A stretch of 64,000 bases of DNA from Ophioderma brevispina (Eukaryota > Echinodermata > Ophiuroidea > Amphilepidida > Ophiodermatidae), in assembly GCA_023653785.1 (NCBI GenBank), contig JAMKCH010001722.1, positions 26,197-90,196 of the forward strand, read 5' to 3'. Positions 1 to 11,533 of the stretch are shown in pieces. Both the position numbers and the translations under genes were made by a program. The stretch's first letter is position 1. Every line of letters starts with the position of its first letter. Below the pieces are notes generated by a model. It was not told the origin of the DNA. It saw only the letters and a program-made list of their open reading frames with translations, and searched no databases.

Positions 1-1276
1 CGTGCATGCTTAAGTCGCGACAATATACTCTGTCCGTTCTACCTTTTATCGGCCACGTGACCCCTTACGGACGAGATCATTAATTAGGACAGAGGGAAGT
101 ATTGGTCTTTGTTGCTGCCCCTATTGGGGTTGGCTATGAAAGACGCCCAGAAATGACCAGCCGGCCAGCCGGGTGGTTTAATAATAGAATATCGCAAAAC
201 CATATTTCTAAGCTATACATATTTGGCCGATAATTTGGCGTCTTAGCGTCTCCACTTTTCGCCTGATTAACATGAGTTTTGTTCAGAATTATGCCTGCTT
301 TTTTTTAAATCGATAAACATTCGGTATGAAAATAATTGTACGGAAAATCGAGTAAATTAGTAGAAATAAGAATAAAACTTTCTGTTGGTGGTTCTTATGC
401 CATGACAGATATTAAATATTTCATTGGCTGCTTCCAAGGATGTTCATAATGATGAATCTTAGGGTTTTGGACCCGGTGGCTATAAACCCTGTAATAATCG
501 CTGAACACGTGAAAACTGCTTAAATGACTGTTTTTGGTCTTGTTTTAGTTTTGATTTTCATTTGTATCGACCCCAACTCTTTGGACTTTTTCTACTTAAT
601 TAACACCAACGAAGAATCATGAAAAATGAACATATTTTCAAATATCGTAATAATTTCCGGAATTACATTTAAAATTCATTCATTAGTTTTAAAAGTTAAG
701 AGTGTTGGTTGAATAAAACACATTTGATCAATAATTTTGGGAAAGTCAATGGAGTACGAATCAGTGTAACTGTAAAAGAAATCAGAATTTACGTGTGTTT
801 TATTTTAACTGATTCAAAGTCATCTACAGTAGATAGCAGCAGCTCGTACACCAAGTTGATGAGTTACACTGTTTGAAATCCTTCAGAGGGTTCATCTTAA
901 CCTTTGACCCAACGACGGAACACCAAATCACCGGGATCATGTACAAGTTACTGGCGAACAAGGACGTGTGCACAGAATACCATACACGGACGTGTGGGCG
1001 ACCTGCAATGGATAATATACGTAAAAAGAATTTTAGCATTTTTGCGCCCACAATACGTCATCCAAAGGTCCACATGCTAAATACAGAGCGACAGTTGTTC
1101 TTTTGCGTAATAGAACATGAAATACATATGAGGCTAAGAACTAATGTCTATTTGACATGAAACATGTCGATCAATAGAAAAATAAATAAAATATACCAAA
1201 AAATATATAAAATAATAAAAAAGCAGAAATTGAAGCGAAACTTGTTCCACATCCATATGAGCATCATTGTGAAATA
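1..1276. other. Intergenic, no supported gene
   Basis: The sequence is A+T-rich with no recognisable gene or repeat. A 95-codon open frame at 873-1160 (+) has an unremarkable composition and resembles no family I know. Its length is expected by chance at this base composition. Confidence 0.6.
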
Positions 1277-1452
1277 CACTGCAAAATGCTGATTAAAAAG
1301 GGAAAAACTTTCTATTGAGTAAAATCGTAATCAAAGTTGGGTACACCTTACATAAAGCGGAGTATATTTTACTCAACAATACATAAGGTTTACTCAACTT
1401 TGACTTTCTACTTAACAGAAAGGGTCGCTCCCTTTTTGATCAACATTGAATA
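1277..1452. mobile_element. Foldback MITE with CACTG-like left end
   Basis: The left arm (from CACTGCAAAATGCTGATTAA at 1277) pairs imperfectly with the right arm ending near 1452. Both arms carry a run of A then GGG, a CTTTCT block, a GAGTAAAA block and CAAAGTTG. The left terminus and the GAGTAAA blocks resemble the better-preserved hairpin element at 53357-53537, so this is probably an older member of that group. The right terminus has decayed (ATTG rather than CAGTG). No coding capacity is present, so it would be a non-autonomous element. CACTG ends are known from the CACTA/Mirage/Chapaev (CMC) transposons, and that assignment is inference. Confidence 0.55.
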
Positions 1453-2637
1453 AAAGATTGTTTAGAGTACATAGATTTGTTTAATGACATCTTTTAAAAA
1501 GCATTGTAAGGCAATTGTCCTGAATGAATTACATAATTTCATTCGCTCTAACACTTCTGGATCCATGATATAACACGTAAATAAATCAAGGCCAAAATTT
1601 AACATACAATTTTCTATATAAGGTTGGCGACCCCTTTTACATTTTGCAAGATGCTGAAGAACTTTCATCAGATGAGTGTTTGAAGATGGGAATCAAGATA
1701 GAAGTAATAGAAATATAGGGAATCATCTCATGTCAATTGTTTTGACTTTTCAACATGGTAAAAGTAGCTCCTCTGGCAACAATTTTATTGGTTATACCTT
1801 ATGAATTTAGCCAATCAGAGACATTGTAAGGTTTGTACAGGTATTATATAGAAGGTCTATTCTGATTGGTTACTCAAAAGTTATATCATGCTATGTCATG
1901 TAATAGGCCAATCACAGATAGTGTAAGAAAGATGAACACCCTCAGGGAGTTAAAAGGACAAACGGACATGTGTGAGACAAATCATTATTTGATGTATTTG
2001 TTTACGCTTGTCTTCTTCCAAATTCTCCTTGGTCAATCGCAAAAATAATTTAAAGCGTACTAGTGTTACAGTTAAGGGCAAAACGTGTAATCTTTGACAT
2101 GTTTTAGAGTGTGATACGACGCAATGGCCTTCCACTTAGATGATTTTCATTGAAATTATGGAATCTGTACTGACGGGCAATTTACACGGAAACTTTGCGC
2201 TTTGTGCGACTGTGTGATAATATAGAGAAAGAAAGGTGTTCGATGTATCTTGGTCCAGTTTGATAAACATGGGAAGCAAGGCTACACGCACCTGGACCCT
2301 TATCAATCTTTACAGCATCCAACTCGTGTATGTGTGCCGTGACGTTGTCACAGCGGGGAAGTTGTTACCTGGGCGAAATAATTGCTAGACCAAACGACAT
2401 GAAAGATGATTATATCATCATCATACGAAGATGAGGGGAATCTCTACTGATTAATTTGTTCAGAGCGATAAGCTATCGTCTAACTCTTAAGGTATATTTA
2501 AAATATTGATAAATTTGCAGATAAAAGTGAATTAAACCCACGGTTTTGTAATTATTATTATAGAACGTCCTTGTTATAAGGTTTGAAGCTTTAATGTTAC
2601 CAAGAACATTATGTTAGCATACACACAAAATATTTAC
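1453..2637. other. Intergenic, nothing recognised
   Basis: Unique-looking A+T-rich sequence. Short open frames at 1462-1668 (-) and 1866-2048 (+) are chance length and have no recognisable content. Confidence 0.6.
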
Positions 2638-3590
2638 TGAGTCAGTTGACTCAGAATACTGAGTCTTTTGTTATGTAGCCTGTAAGTGATGCCTTTGTAT
2701 GCTAACTGAGTCACTTTAGTGATTCATGTGCTCAGATGTGATAGCAAATGACTCCATTAAAACCAGTTGAGTCCGAAGACTCATCATTACCTTACTGATC
2801 ATCAGTTTTGTCTCTGTAGGCGACGCCCTCTGCTGTGAAAATGAGTCACAAAGACTCAAATTGAAACATGCTGGGTCTTCTGACGCACTTGGTGTTATGC
2901 TCATTTCGCGTGACTGATGAGCAATTATGCACCTTAATCGTTGCCTCATGAGTATGTTAATCCACAACGTGATATCAAGGACCGGCGTGTCACTACAACA
3001 GACTATTAAAATGTTTTTAAACTGGATTTGATATTTTATAAATAAATTGAAAATAATGACCAGAAGGTCTTATGGCATACCGACGCAGAACACAGGAGCA
3101 TATATAGTGTGCTTAGCGGCGGCCGGAAAAGCCTTCCCACAAATTTCACCCAGGATGTGCATTGGGCAGCGTGCAGTAACAAAAACTGAACATAATTTCA
3201 GCTAAAGGCGAGAAGTCAATCCACATTAACCAATCTTAAGGCTTTCATGAGTCACTCATTTATTGATATAAAGTCTGTTGTGTCATGATGTGTATTCTTA
3301 ATATATCGTATCTGAACGAGGTGAAGGAAATGGGACTGTACAGCAAGCTGCTTTGCACCTGGATCACATTCCTCGCTTTCGTTTGACTCATTCACATACG
3401 AAGTGACGTCAAAAGTCGACTGGGACGCAATTGGGTAAAGTGGATCCACTGAGCAATACGATGTTTCAAGTGGTCACACAAAATTTGAAGCAGTTTACCA
3501 AGTGAAAGTGAGTCATGTTCGACTCTCAGCGGTTGTAGAAAGAGTCAGGTTGCAGTGACTCAGCGAAAAATAGGCCCAAAGAGTCACTTG
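2638..3590. promoter_or_regulatory. Cluster of AP-1-like TGA(G/C)TCA motifs
   Basis: Eight exact TGAGTCA/TGACTCA heptamers start at 2638, 2647, 2707, 2842, 3248, 3384, 3509 and 3556. Many further GAGTC or GACTC pentamers lie between them. Several pair as short palindromes: GAGTC-4-GACTC at 2639-2652 and 2769-2782, 5-bp spacing at 2843-2857, 6-bp at 3510-3525 and 10-bp at 3542-3561. TGASTCA is the established binding site of AP-1 (Fos/Jun) bZIP factors. About 0.1 heptamers would be expected in this length with equal base use. The cluster could be an enhancer responsive to bZIP factors, or the relic of a repeat built on GAGTC. The sequence alone does not decide. Confidence 0.45.
3404..3411. promoter_or_regulatory. 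Consensus CRE (TGACGTCA)
   Basis: A perfect palindromic cAMP-response element lies inside the AP-1-like cluster, 13 bp after the TGACTCA at 3384-3390. CREB/ATF factors bind this site in animals. Function here is not shown. Confidence 0.35.
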
Positions 3591-4306
3591 AGCGAGAAGA
3601 CAATATTTCTGTGCTACAACAGGTAGGTATCAAAATATAGTGGCAAGAATTCCGATTAGACATATATACATGTCTACATAATTAGAACCATTCCCTTTTA
3701 ATTTTGGCCTTCACGGGTTTGCTTGTTTTGGTTAGATTCTAAAATAGAAAGAATTTGTTTCTTTAAAAATTTGAGGGGGTACATGTGAAACTCTTTCCAA
3801 TATTTCAATACAATTAGTTCGCAATAGTAAAATGGTGAAAATAGTACTTGTCTATTGGATTTTACTGTCATCTACTGTACATAAAGATGATAATTGCACT
3901 AAGTAATCAAATGATTAATAACGAGAAACTGGAATATGAAGTCGTTGAAAGTGCGTTTTACTTCATATCAGTAGACAGGTTTAAGTTAATAAGTTATGAC
4001 AGTTAGGACTTCGGCTAGAAGCCAAAGTCTGGTAACCGCCTATAGTTCAGAAAAAAAAAACATGTCATGTTCAAATTGCTTCTTATGTGCTATCTCCCGG
4101 AGCATTGCTTCAATGGAATTATCCTCAAATAGAAGCGCGTCTACATAATGTGAATCACCTGCCTGCGAAAAGTACATCATCTTGGACGAATGCAAATGGG
4201 GCATGCGGTGTATTGTCTCCTAAATATGCTCGAAGAACGCGCGCATAAGAATTAGCATAAAATAAATTCATTCGGCAGATTACTTTCAATACTTTTTAAG
4301 GTAAGC
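3591..4306. other. Intergenic, nothing recognised
   Basis: A+T-rich sequence with no open frame, RNA or repeat that I can support. Confidence 0.6.
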
Positions 4307-4372
4307 GTTAGATGAACAACCGTGATTTGTGGGTCGTATATAAACGCCACACATTGTTGTTCACTATCTAAC
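4307..4372. repeat. Short inverted repeat enclosing a TATA-like motif
   Basis: GTTAGATGAACAAC at 4307-4320 pairs with the complement at 4356-4372, which carries a 3-base insertion. The 35-bp loop contains GTATATAAACGCC, a good TATA-box match. The TATA-like motif lies in the loop, and no transcript can be identified downstream. Confidence 0.45.
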
Positions 4373-4402
4373 ATGAGTAATAATTTTAACATCAAGTTCT
4401 AG

Positions 4403-4483
4403 CCGTGCAAATACCTGAAAATTGTTCAGCCCTGCAAATACCTGAAAATTGTTCAGCCCTGCAAATACCTGAAAATCGTTCAG
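4403..4483. repeat. 27-bp tandem repeat, three copies
   Basis: Three consecutive 27-bp units at 4403-4429, 4430-4456 and 4457-4483 share the core CTGCAAATACCTGAAAAT and differ at single positions. It is a small minisatellite. No protein-coding frame is apparent. Confidence 0.9.
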
Positions 4484-5600
4484 CAATTATCAAATACTGT
4501 AACAGCTTAAAACCAGAAGATATCTGTTGTTCATGATGTTATAAATTGTAATTCACATTGACAACTGAAAATAACGCATTTCTATGACTGTCATTACGGT
4601 CATTTTCCAGACGCTCAGAATAAAATTGGTTAATATTGAAGCATTCCGTGAATGAAAGGTCACATGTCACAATACAGACAGTTATGTATTTATAGCGACA
4701 TTATAACAACATTACAGCTTACAAAGAAAACTTAACGGAACCGCAAAGCTCCACTGAGGGTGTCATAATACGGACGAAGTCTGTGACACACATACGTAGC
4801 ATACATAAATTCAGCCAGGTGTATCATGTTATTAGCATAATGCAATGCACTTTGATACATGTTATGGAGTGCAGGTGTGCACCTTAGTGTGTCGTTGACT
4901 TCGTATGTGTACTGACACAGTATCGCTGGCTTGAGGTCGTATTTCTGATTAATTTCAAATAGAATGTACTTACTTATATGTATGCATCTTACAAAAAACA
5001 CGGTTTTTATAATTCCATCTATAAAATCACAGTTTTTACGCATTTTTAGGAATCCAGCGGTTGCTGATTTTTTTTCCTGATTATGTGGACACAATCGAAT
5101 AGCGAGTTTAATGATCAAATTCAACAATTGATTTTCAAACTTTTTTCTTTTGAGAAAGTTGTTGATATAGTCATCTGTTGGCTTGCAAATAGCACATTAA
5201 ATGCAATAACAAGTTCAGTTTGTAATAATATTCTATATAGGTATATTTAATTTTGACTCGAAATTTTAGGAATGTTAAACATGGTGCTTACTTTTTTGTT
5301 GTGCAAAAGGTTAGTCGTTTAAATAAGCTACACAAGGGCACTTTCAATTTTCCGACCATACTGAAATTAATTTGTTCTTATCTATAAAAATCTTGCAAGA
5401 ACAATGGCAGATGCGGAAACATAAAATGTAATTATGAGAACATGACAAGGATTATGAGTACCACTTACTCGGCAACACTAAGAGAACGGAACCGTGGGCA
5501 AAAACTTGTCAAAAATTTAAGATAAAAATCAGCGACAAAGACATACTACACAATAGAAACACGGACATGATGAAGATGACTTCTTTAAAATTTTGACCGA
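4484..5600. other. Intergenic, one long but unsupported ORF
   Basis: The interval contains a 131-codon open frame at 4732-5127 (-). Its product has no signal peptide, repeat or domain I recognise. With roughly 63 percent A+T, about one frame of this size is expected by chance in the window. I see nothing else here. Confidence 0.5.
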
Positions 5601-6920
5601 ATCTGGGTCAGAATAAATTTCAAGCTTTCTTAATTACTTGGGTGGGGCATATTCCCAAGCGATGAGTTTTTATCTTCAGGACGTTTGGGCGCAAAAAAGC
5701 CCGCCAATTTCTCACAACTGTGTCGTCTGCTACCACTGCGAGGCATATCACGGGGGAGGGCCAACGGCTCCATAGCAAGTTGTTCCTAAAACCGTGCCAG
5801 GTTTGCCCCGGAGACTTGGAGATTTCGAAGGCCAAATCCAAGTGATAGAAAGCGCCGTTTGTAAGATGTAATTATGTCAGCACATTCATATTTATTGGCA
5901 TGGACTACGTCATTGTGCATTTTAAGTCTTTATTCTATATAGCTTAAGAAATAAGATGCACCCTTAAGGTTGTTTCCCGCGCATCTGTTCGCCTGTTCGC
6001 GTGTTTACCACAGTTTGTATCCGCCAATATTTGCCGAATGTGGTATTGGAAGGCTGTGTTTACGCTTCAGCAATCTCAACATGTGTCTGCAAGGGTTTAA
6101 TCTCAACAAATTCGACCGAAGATCCGAGCTTTTTTATTGAAAATTCGTTCAACAACTTGGCAATATTGAGCGGACACAATCGGCGGCGACAAGGCCCCTA
6201 CACAACAGGCAGATCAAGCCGTCTATAAAACAGGGAGACCTCGGAAATCCATCAGCTCGGTTAAGCAATTTTGGCCATTATAAAAACGCACGCAATTTAG
6301 GGCTAATAAAACCAGGGCAAAGTGGCTTGAGCGAAATCCCTCAAGAACGCTACTGAAATCTACCGTATAGAGCCAATATTGTCTCGCTAGTCAACCCATC
6401 TTGGCTAATGCATGTAAATAGGTCTTCCACATGAATACAATATTTCACTTTTTGTTTATTTTTTTTGCGACAAATGTAATCCAAAACACCTAAATATGTT
6501 GAAATCAAAATAACGCGATATGGAGATATCATTTCCATCCCTGCAGTACACGCAACAATTTATCCGATTCAAAAAAATAAACCCAGACTCTATATCGTAT
6601 CAATAACGTTGCTTCAGATCTTCCAAACGGCTTTTATTCATACTGCTATATTGATAATTGAATAATTAGATCTTCTTACGCCCGGACCAAGGAGCATCAC
6701 AGGCTCAAATCGTACAGGGAAGACGGCCAATTTTCATCGTCTTTGTCAGTTAGACTAAATTTGGTTAGTTAGATGGGGAAGCGTAGCTGGAAAGCCTACC
6801 AAAGAACGCTAACAGCAGCACGTTAATTGGCGCACAAATCCCATGAGCCGGGCAGGGAAAAGTATATAATGTAATAAAAAGAGCCGTTGCCTCGCACGTA
6901 CCCGCGAGCAAAACTTAACC
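5601..6920. other. G+C-richer block, possible conserved non-coding sequence
   Basis: Base composition is noticeably richer in G+C and CpG than the flanks, especially at 5640-5850, 5960-6350 and 6670-6920. Open frames are short and unconvincing. The segment includes a short inverted pair CTTGGG...CCCAAG near 5637-5660 and a TATAAAA-like motif near 6281. Such blocks are typical of regulatory elements in gene deserts, but conservation cannot be tested from one sequence. Confidence 0.25.
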
Positions 6921-7948
6921 GGTTCTTATCAAGGTAAATACTAGAAACACTGTTTGCCCTGATCTACCCCATATATACTCATTACTATTTCTATAAGCTT
7001 TGGGAATATGCAAGCTGAAGAGAGAACATGTGATATAACATATCTAAACTTATAAAACCAACATAACATGATAACTAGAATTGGAATATTCAACTACGTG
7101 GTTGGTTAGATCTGACTTTATTCTTCTATCTTGTCTTTCCCAACCTATAGCAGTTTACGCGCTTGTAGTGACGTTTAATATCTAGACGTCTCCTGAAAAT
7201 TGGATTAACGGGAAATTCGCAAATTCTATGCTGTTTCACGTCCAAAATAACAAATAAGGCATAGTTTCAAACTATCAAATAATACTTAAATAAAAATAAG
7301 TGGCTCATAACTAATAAATACACAAACAAATCTACAGACATCGAAACATTAAAAAAATTGAAAGCTAAAATTAAAAATGTACCAACAAAATGCTTAATTT
7401 TAATTATTAATTAAGAATTTTGTTCTGTAAACACAACAATCAATTAACTAGGTAATCCAGCAAAAACTTGCTTGATTGAATGAGCGATTCAGGTATTTAA
7501 ACATTAACCGCTATCTACCGTAGACAGCAGTATATGGGATGAACCGCTAATCGATTTGACCGTTTTATACTAACACTCGAGATCCCAGCCAATTAAATTA
7601 CACACCTTATACATATTACTTGAACTAGTAAGTATCGGGGCAATGAATAAATGTTAACTTTTTTACATAAATTGCGACTACTAATAGGAGGAAAATGTAC
7701 TGATGTTTTTCTCAACTTTCACCATTTTGACAAAACTTAACAGATTATATTGAAAGAAGATTGGTCTTTCATCCGGCTTAGAATAAAATACATTTAGAAT
7801 ATGCACATGTTGTGTATTACCTTTTATATCGTTTTTTTTTAATTTTTACATTTTGGATTTTACATGTTTATCCAAAATGTAAGCACTTGCACCAGAAAAC
7901 CAAAAACCATGGTTTCTTAATTTCCTTGATTGACATTTCTTGCCAAAC
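6921..7948. other. Intergenic, A+T-rich
   Basis: No gene or dispersed repeat is recognised. A small A+T palindrome around TTAATTATTAATTAA lies near 7390-7420. Confidence 0.55.
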
Positions 7949-7952
7949 TTAA

Positions 7953-8634
7953 AGTAATTCTGTGATGTGAAATAACCTTTAAACATAATAAAACCAATCC
8001 TATCCAGTCGTTTTCTAATATTTGAAAAAAAATCGTTGTGTGAGTGCCAAGAAGGTTGTAAGTGCAATAGCTGCCTTGTGATACACCTGTGTGCTGCCAA
8101 GTATTAGTATGACTAACTTGAGTCAGTGGCTCTCGAAATGGTTCTTCAGGCGACTGTGTCACCCGAAGAACCATTTTAAGAGCCAAACTGACCAAAGAAC
8201 TTGTCATAATAGTAATGCCTTGGATGGGAATTTTTAACAAATGGCAGCTATTGCACTTGACCTTCTTGCACCCACCCATACAGCGAACTGTGAGGTGTCG
8301 TTTTTGTGCTATTTCTAGGTGAAGCCTGTAAAAATCTAGTTTAATACTAGTTTGACACAATGGCATCACATTTTTAATCCACGTTCCACCTGGCATGCTC
8401 TTGGCACAGATGATTACACAATATGTTATTGATCAGAAAGTTATGTGCTTATGCCAGGTGGAAGGTGGATTACAACTGTGATGTTATTGTGCCGATCCAG
8501 TATTGAAGTAGATTCTTACAAACTAGAAATTGCACAAACCGATACTTCACAATTGTTCTATATATTGGAAAACGACTGGAATTGATGTGTATTTTATTAT
8601 GTCGAAAATATTGTTTCATACAATAAAATTCCCT
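7953..8634. mobile_element. TTAA-flanked foldback MITE carrying a nested insertion
   Basis: TTAA at 7949-7952 and at 8635-8638 flanks an element whose ends are inverted (left AGTAATTCTGTGATG, right complement AGGGAATTTTATTGT). Inner arms pair over several blocks: the 20-bp block around TCCAGTCGTTTTC near 8003, a block with TTCTAG near 8315, and CCACCTGGCAT at about 8385 against its complement at 8450. The left arm is interrupted at 8045-8288 by a second inverted-repeat element that is absent from the right arm. Without it the host element would be about 440 bp. No transposase is encoded. The 159-codon minus-strand open frame here is a by-product of the repeat. Confidence 0.7.
8045..8288. mobile_element. 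Nested foldback element, GCAATAGCTGCC family
   Basis: The termini GCCAAGAAGG...GCAATAGCTGCC (8046-8075) and GGCAGCTATTGC...CCTTCTTGCA (8243-8270) are inverted. The arms meet at a central hairpin, GGCTCTCGAAATGGTTCTTC against GAAGAACCATTTTAAGAGCC, near 8132-8188. TGTGAG occurs at 8039-8044 and again at 8289-8294 and may be a target-site duplication. However, 17 bp separate the right inverted terminus from the second copy. A shorter relative lies at 46302-46412. Confidence 0.65.
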
Positions 8635-8638
8635 TTAA

Positions 8639-9009
8639 ATCATCACTATCATTTTTAATATTGCTTGACGATATTCAAGGTACAATACGTAACCTTATTT
8701 GCATTCGGTACAAGTGCCAAACTTTTATTTACATCCAAAATATTTTAGGTATCCACAATAACTTATCAGCAGCGTTGAAACTTGAAAATATAACGTACAA
8801 AAATGATAAAAAAATCGTCCATTTCTTATTGTTTTCAAATCATAAAGAGATGAATTGTTATTAGTCGTCACCGTCTTTAAGTTACCATTTTTAATCTCGA
8901 TGAATACTGCTTAATATGACCCGATGTCAAAGGTGAAAATTGATAACGATTCTTATCCCACCTTTTTTCTGAAATGATGAAACAGCAACCCTATCATGTC
9001 ACTCTCAAC
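8639..9009. other. Intergenic, nothing recognised
   Basis: A+T-rich sequence. The open frame at 8661-8864 is chance length. Confidence 0.55.
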
Positions 9010-9650
9010 ACCACGCTGATTAACCAAGCGCTGCTTTTTAATCACTCACATTTTGTAGAACACCTAGGCCGTGAAATACTTATGGAATTTCTAATTGCGG
9101 ATAATTTGCAGCGCTGATATCGCGTGCTTGCGTTGATCCGATCTCTGATTTCAGCCGATCATGCTCATCTTTCCCGCCTTTCCCTCTTTTAACCATATAA
9201 AAAGCTAACGCTTGGCGCGTTTCCTTCGTCTACTCACCGTATTATGGCGAAATAATTGCCGCCGAATCGGTCTGCAGTAATTAATTAGTGGGGGTAACTT
9301 TCACAAGTGTAAAATTTCCGTGAAGAGATTTGAAGCTTGAATGTCATTTTGCAATTTCTGGGCTTTTATTATGCCCTTGACCCCCTTTTCCAGGTTTGGT
9401 TGCCGTCTGTAAGACCCATTTTATCGATTTCTCGTATATATAGAGAGGCCGTTTAATCTCATTCCCGTGTTCATCTGTGGAAATTCACGCAACACGCGTC
9501 CCTGTAGACCACACAATGTTCCCGCGCGTCGAGTTGCTAGAGACATCACATTCACCCATGATCAGAAGATAATAGCGGTAAGAAAAACAAAGCTAATTCA
9601 GGGAGGGCATCCCCCGTTTCCAATATTACAAATCTCGTCAGTAGATATGT
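9010..9650. other. G+C-richer block with homeodomain-like sites
   Basis: The sequence is richer in G+C than its surroundings and contains CpG-bearing words, a TATAAAAAG motif near 9196, TATATATAG near 9436 and a TAATTAATTAG homeodomain-type core near 9280-9290. No convincing coding frame is seen. It could be a conserved regulatory block or an unannotated promoter. Confidence is low because no alignment is available. Confidence 0.25.
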
Positions 9651-11099
9651 GTTGTTTTAAGCTTTTCTTGTGGACTAAACATAACGCCAATGCTTACAAT
9701 ACAAAAACGTGAACACCATAATTATGACATGTTCTTTTTAGCCTCTTAAAGTTAGGAATGATGCGCTTGCTGTGTAGAAACTAGACCACCAATGTATTCA
9801 CGATTGTGTATACGCACGAGGCTAACTACAACAAACGCCCTTTTTGACAATAAAGCCACATTTAAAGTAATAAACTGTATAGAGCTACGGCTTTTTGTGC
9901 AATTTAGGTGAAAATCACTCAATCTAACATCTTTCCGATTTGCGTTTGCTAACGCTTCAGTAATTTTGAGATTGGTTTTTTAGGATGAACATGATGAAGG
10001 AAAAAGAAGGTTAGAAATTAAAAAAATAAAAAAGGCGCTCAATCGCCGTGGATCACCGGTTCAGTTATGCGAGAACGTCTTGCGTCAAGTGACAACACGT
10101 CGGAGAGGAATATTAGTAACGGCAGTGCTTGGAAGATAAATGAGAATTCCTGTCCAAGGGCCTATCATCAAAATTAAACATGTCGTCTAAAGTGAATGAT
10201 GGTTCCAGGACAACTTCTTAGACCCTAACACCTTCATCAATTTCACAATAGTTTAAAGAAAAATGGACAAGATGATGACAGAATATTAAAAAAGTTTTTT
10301 GATTCAGAGAGAAAGTGAGAGGTGCAAAGAACAGATATTAAAAGATACCGTTCTAAAAATTCCATGTTATCTAGAATCACCCAGCAAGCAAGTTGTTAAT
10401 AATTTCGAAATACGATTTCTGATCCATAATTGTGCACGGTTTCAAATGCCACAGTGTTTTAATTTCACATAGGTGAAGCGGTTTTTGACACTTACAATTT
10501 ACCCGAAAGTACAAATATTTAGGACTTCGTATTTAGAGAGAGATAGAAGAAAAAATGGGGTTATAAAATTACATTTCTAAAATGTTTTATCGCTGCGACA
10601 GGTGTTACTACTGGGGTACGTGGAGTGAAGAATGTCCAGAAGTGGAGTCGCATATGATATCATGATACCTCAATGACGAAACCACGACCATTTTGTGGAC
10701 ATAACCGCGAATGACCAGAGCATGTGCATCTAAGCATAACGTGTTATACAGGGATTTACACAATGAACGTACAGCACGACCATGGAACACAACCAGTCGA
10801 AGACGATATCATGTAATAAGCCCAAATGAAAAACTATAAATAATTATTGATGGCAATGGAAACATGTCAGCAACAATTACATGTAAATGGTCACATGGGA
10901 GAGTATGGTATTATGGGAAACATTTTCATCATTAAATTTTCGAAAGTGATGTAGAAACCCATGAGAATTGATATGATATGATGAAATTATTGTATTCAAG
11001 AAGCAAGAAAGGGGTAAACGGCTATGAAAACATATTTGAAAACATCTTTCTGAAATAAATGTAATGGCTGTGTATATCTATCTATTTATCCATCTAATA
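9651..11099. other. Intergenic, nothing recognised
   Basis: Long A+T-rich stretch without supported genes or repeats. The 60-codon frame at 10608-10790 (-) has no recognisable content. Confidence 0.55.
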
Positions 11100-11119
11100 T
11101 ATTATTTGATCAGACTGTC

Positions 11120-11311
11120 TTTGAATATAACACTAGAAATGCATACAAATACATCACAACTTAACCCTCATCAAATCTAATTAAATACTCAGTAAAATAC
11201 ACTGGTCCCAAAATATGGAATGCACTTAGGGACAGCATCATAAGCTCAAAAACCACTAGTGCTTTTAAACTTAATCTAAAACATGAATTAATTAATAAAT
11301 ATTCAAATTAG
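11120..11311 (+). pseudogene. LINE reverse transcriptase C-terminus, broken
   Basis: The frame starting at TTT 11120 reads FEYNTRNAYKYITT, then TAA at 11162-11164. It continues in the same frame with YTGPKIWNALRDSIISSK and a C-terminal lysine-rich helix, and ends at TAG 11309-11311. The pairing of an NTR block with (Y)xGPKxWNxL and a basic tail is the usual C-terminal end of CR1/L2/Rex-type LINE polymerases that lie 3' of the palm domain. The in-frame TAA and the lack of upstream palm motifs show that this is a dead fragment. It is not a host gene. The family-level assignment is firm, but the exact clade is open. Confidence 0.7.
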
Positions 11312-11463
11312 ATATATTTTGATTAACGGTTTTGTACTTTGTTATAAAACATTATCTTTTCAATTTCTAGTTGATAATTGCAATACCTTCACATCCTTGC
11401 ATTCGTCATTTCTGGACTGGCTCACTATGTTCAATATTTTCTTTTGCCCCTATCTTGTTAAAA

Positions 11464-11533
11464 TAATTGTAAGTGTCCTCGTCTTGTCTTGTCCTGTTTT
11501 GTTTTGTCTTGTCATATCTTGTCCCGTCCTGTA
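11464..11533 (+). repeat. Degenerate TTGTC/TCTTG pentanucleotide repeat
   Basis: The tract reads as imperfect copies of CTTGT and CCTGT within the 3' region of the LINE remnant. It causes the 71-codon open frame at 11319-11534. Confidence 0.8.

Noticed and set aside
4732..5127. 131-codon minus-strand frame as a gene
   Set aside because: At about 63 percent A+T roughly one frame of this size is expected by chance in the window, and no domain is recognisable.
7846..8396. 159-codon and 84-codon minus frames as a gene
   Set aside because: They lie within a foldback element and its nested insertion, and the protein reflects the inverted repeats.
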